A stretch of 15,432 nt of DNA. Origin: an uncultured Coriobacteriia bacterium (lineage in GTDB: Bacteria > Actinomycetota > Coriobacteriia > Coriobacteriales > QAMH01). A program made the translations under genes and the position numbers. This document shows positions 13,436 to 15,432 of the stretch, in pieces. The DNA lies in NCBI GenBank assembly GCA_902493755.1, contig CABURF010000007.1:1-15432 (forward strand). The letters are read 5' to 3'. Numbering within the stretch: position 1 is the first letter of the stretch; each line of letters starts with the position of its first letter. Under the pieces are notes generated by a model. The model worked only from the letters and a program-made list of their open reading frames with translations, was not told where the DNA came from and searched no databases.

Positions 13436-14373
13436 TAGAGTTCCTACCCGAGGGGTATGGCCCTGCGTTCTTTCTGATAGATTGCCTGAATGTGCTTCCC
13501 ACGCAGTTCCTGTTTGCATTTACGCTGGTAAAGATTCTCGGAACACGCCATCCAAAGTTATATTGGACGTTGACGATAGCAAGCACCTTGCTTTTTATGC
13601 CGTTTCGAACGACGGTTCCACTCTCTTTAAAGGCTCTCTTCTCGGTAGTGTGTTTGCTTGTGCTTCCCATTGCGCTTTTGCGTGGAAACCTTTTCAAGAA
13701 GACAATGGTGGTGGTCATCGCAAACACGATCATGGCCGCCGCTGAGTTTCCAGCGGGGCTCATCTGGGTTGCGTTAACGGGCTCTGAAATCATGGACTAC
13801 GGCGCAGTCCTCACGCATATCCCCGAATACCTCGGAGACACCATCCTGTTCCACATGGGCTGCTGCATACTTTCGCTATGGGCGCTCTATCGAATATGCA
13901 AGTATTTAGGCATCTCAGAGGAGAGATCGACACAAGCTGGCATCAAAGATGACATCGCATACCAGGCATTTCTCCCCTTTGTGTTGGTGCAGATGCCGCT
14001 TCTGTACATTGTGGCTTTCATGGGACTGCAATTCATGAACGCAAGCACTGTGGATCTTTTCGTTGCGATAATCCTTTATGCAGCTGCCATCGTTGCGGAC
14101 GCTCTCCTGCTCTTCGACATCAACCGTTACCAGGAAAAAGAACGTATCGACATGGAAGCTGAGATGCTCAGTCGTAGCGTGGACGAGAGTCTAGCTGCCG
14201 CATCTGCTATGCAGGCCTCTCTCAAAGAAGCAGCGGCGCTTCGCCACGACCTACGCAATCACATGCACGTGGTGAAGAGCCTCTGCGAGCACGGCGAGTA
14301 CGAAGATGCCCGCGCATACCTCGATGAAACGCGCATGACCCTGCTTCCGAAGGGCTCCTGGCCTTCTGATTAG
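13432..14373 (+). CDS. AgrC-like kinase, sensor and His domain only (ATPase domain missing)
   Basis: The protein has 313 residues, starting with GTG in the GTGA overlap with the response regulator. Six or seven hydrophobic helices fill residues 10-230, followed by a coiled coil (about 232-265) and a textbook His-box R-H-D-L-R-N-H (H272) with V-V-K-S-L-C-E-H-G-E-Y-E-D-A, the helix pair of the dimerisation domain. The frame stops at 14373, about 40 residues after H272. The GHKL catalytic domain (about 130 residues expected) is not found downstream in any plus frame. The gene before last keeps a kinase core but little sensor. This product could be phosphorylated in trans by that kinase, act as a dominant regulator, or be a pseudogene. 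The truncation is seen directly; the consequence is inference. Confidence 0.8.
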   Translation: MIEFLPEGYGPAFFLIDCLNVLPTQFLFAFTLVKILGTRHPKLYWTLTIASTLLFMPFRTTVPLSLKALFSVVCLLVLPIALLRGNLFKKTMVVVIANTIMAAAEFPAGLIWVALTGSEIMDYGAVLTHIPEYLGDTILFHMGCCILSLWALYRICKYLGISEERSTQAGIKDDIAYQAFLPFVLVQMPLLYIVAFMGLQFMNASTVDLFVAIILYAAAIVADALLLFDINRYQEKERIDMEAEMLSRSVDESLAAASAMQASLKEAAALRHDLRNHMHVVKSLCEHGEYEDARAYLDETRMTLLPKGSWPSD

Positions 14374-14530
14374 CGGCATTTGCAATTACCTCACCTTGTG
14401 ATAGCCAGTTTTCATGACAGCGCAGGTAGCGTTCATTCCAAAAGTATTCCCTGAAGTTTTTCCTTTCCTTAGAGTAGACGCGGCGCTCTTTTGAACGCAT
14501 GGAATCAAAAGCAATTCAGGTAGATCAACG

Positions 14531-14944
14531 ATGTCCCAAAAGAAGCCAGCACTCGATGCGAGTGCTATGCAGCGTAAACAACATACGAGCAATCCCAATG
14601 ACGCGTCCACGTCTACTAAGCTTGTAGTCAAGTTCGCACGCGAGATACATCTCGTGCCTGTCGAAACCATCGACTACATCGAGAGCATCAGGCGCAAGGT
14701 TTTCATTCATTCCGACGATGGCGTATATCAAATGTACTCAACGATGCGTGACATCATTGCGAAGCTGCCAGAGAGCTTCCTGCGCTGCCACAACAGCTAC
14801 CTCGTAAACTCAGAGCGTGTAGTCACTGTCAGGTCGACGGAAATTGTGCTCACCTCAGGCTCGAAGATCCCAATGAGCAAGCGCTATGTAAAAGAGGCGC
14901 GAGAGAGGCTAGCAGCCCTCGAGCACGAGGAGCAATCCCGCTAG
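14531..14944 (+). CDS. LytTR DNA-binding domain protein without receiver
   Basis: The protein has 137 residues. Residues 1-29 are a polar, Ser/Thr/Gln-rich leader, and residues 30-128 are a complete LytTR domain: I-D-Y-I-E-S, R-K-V-F-I-H, V-Y-Q-M-Y-S-T-M-R-D-I, then F-L-R-C-H-N-S-Y-L-V-N and S-G-S-K-I-P-M-S-K-R-Y. It closely resembles the LytTR half of the response regulator at 12707-13435 (shared C-H-x-S-x-L-V-N, P-x-S-F-x-R-C-H and M-Y-x-T pattern), so the two are paralogues. No receiver is encoded upstream; the 157-nt gap after the truncated kinase holds no receiver fragment in the plus frames. The ribosome site is weak. It may be a phosphorylation-independent regulator or the surviving end of a deleted response regulator. 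The 3' end overlaps the convergent XRE gene by 36 bp. Confidence 0.8.
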   Translation: MSQKKPALDASAMQRKQHTSNPNDASTSTKLVVKFAREIHLVPVETIDYIESIRRKVFIHSDDGVYQMYSTMRDIIAKLPESFLRCHNSYLVNSERVVTVRSTEIVLTSGSKIPMSKRYVKEARERLAALEHEEQSR

Positions 14945-15432
14945 CATCAATCCAATAACGGCACCGCCCAGAAGCCTCACCATCACGCCGAGAGCCGGGT
15001 GTCTGCGCGCAAAGCCCTGCGAGTCGGGCTCGCCGTCAAGCTCTCCCTTGAGAAACCGGTCAATCTCCCGGTAGGTGACGATGTCGTGCTTCTTCTTCAA
15101 GCGGTCGATGGCGATGGCCATGCCGAATCCGATGGCATAGAGCACGATAAACGTAGCCGCCCCCGCGATGTTGCCCTTGCTCATGCGGGCAAATCCCGAC
15201 GGTTCTTGCCAGACTAACGAGAACACGAGAAGGAAGAGGAAAGCCAGTACAGAGAAGCCGATCATCCCGTATGACAGGAGCCTCATCTTGCGCGAGTCTT
15301 CCTTGATGGCCTGCTGCATCGCAACTGCGTCTCCCTTGATGAGTTCATCAATGGAGATGCCAAATAGCTTGCTGAGCAGGAGCAGGCTCTGCACATCCGG
15401 GTAAGTCTTGTCGTTTTCCCAATTCGAGACGG
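14909..15432 (-). CDS. XRE-type helix-turn-helix regulator with C-terminal membrane helices, 5' end outside the window
   Basis: The minus frame enters at the right edge with V-S-N-W-E-N-D-K-T-Y-P-D-V, which is recognition helix 3 and the loop of an HTH_3/XRE domain, followed by L-L-L-L-S-K-L-F-G-I-S-I-D-E-L-I-K-G-D, the standard end of that domain. Three hydrophobic helices follow: one after R-K-M-R-L-L-S-Y, one in A-A-T-F-I-V-L-Y-A-I-G-F-G-M-A-I-A-I, and a final one ending L-L-L-V-L-E-G-C at the C-terminus. This layout is common in Firmicutes and Coriobacteriia; the role is unknown, perhaps a membrane-sequestered regulator. About 35-45 N-terminal residues lie beyond the window. Confidence 0.85.
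   Translation of the reverse strand, partial: VSNWENDKTYPDVQSLLLLSKLFGISIDELIKGDAVAMQQAIKEDSRKMRLLSYGMIGFSVLAFLFLLVFSLVWQEPSGFARMSKGNIAGAATFIVLYAIGFGMAIAIDRLKKKHDIVTYREIDRFLKGELDGEPDSQGFARRHPALGVMVRLLGGAVIGLMLAGLLLVLEGC

Noticed and set aside
14414..14494. 26-codon frame (MTAQVAFIPKVF...) between the truncated kinase and the LytTR gene, considered as an AgrD-like pheromone
   Set aside because: It has no ribosome site, no Cys or Ser before a conserved acidic tail, and no AgrB-type protease gene nearby.

Overview
The window is a GC-rich bacterial chromosome segment with AT-rich intergenic patches. It carries about fifteen genes or gene remnants, no rRNA, no tRNA and no transposase. The gene mix suggests an anaerobic gut actinobacterium of the class Coriobacteriia, Eggerthellaceae-like. 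It includes an old-yellow-enzyme oxidoreductase, AgrC/LytTR-type signalling genes in tandem, paralogous multi-pass membrane proteins, a QueG-like iron-sulfur protein, several MFS carriers and a MucBP-like surface protein. The lineage is inferred from family content, not from a marker gene.

Layout. (1) 1-431, minus: start of an NADH:flavin oxidoreductase that runs off the left edge, followed by a dispersed-type repeat (508-574). (2) 686-1891, plus: an exported surface protein with a C-terminal anchor, then a REP-like hairpin cluster (1896-1996). (3) 2093-2215: a strongly structured putative mRNA leader before a 14-TM-class MFS exporter fused to a C-terminal CBS pair (2228-4180). (4) 7107 down to 4293, minus: a probable operon of a 55-residue unknown protein, a 12-TM MFS carrier and a QueG-like double [4Fe-4S] protein, then the headless C-terminal half of a TetR regulator. 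(5) 7274-7495: a degenerate tandem repeat of about 62 bp that replaces the 5' end of an HxlR regulator, of which only the last 75 codons remain. (6) 9679 down to 7747, minus: two adjacent paralogous nine-helix membrane proteins (DUF5692-like), with a divergent TetR gene (9825-10487). A perfect 27-bp palindrome lies between them. (7) 10502-11161, minus: a nucleotidyltransferase; 11257-11667, plus: a PPOX-fold flavoprotein. (8) 11706-14944, plus: a rearranged cluster of kinase C-terminal half, complete LytTR response regulator, kinase N-terminal half and lone LytTR domain. (9) 14909 to the right edge, minus: a membrane-anchored XRE regulator.

How the genes fit together. The best candidate for an undescribed system is the TetR-controlled pair of paralogous membrane proteins at 7747-10487. 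Two homologous subunits share intramembrane polar motifs (N/T-E..R, W-F-x-W-x-K, N-I-A-E-A-x-x-R-D) and appear to be co-transcribed under one palindromic operator. The second is the two-component cluster, in which one kinase keeps only the catalytic half and the next keeps only the sensor and His domain, so the pair is either a split kinase or the debris of recombination between tandem paralogues. The MFS-CBS fusion with its folded leader is a third unusual regulatory arrangement. Three regulators in the window (TetR remnant, HxlR remnant, lone LytTR) lack a domain, which suggests an accessory region in flux.
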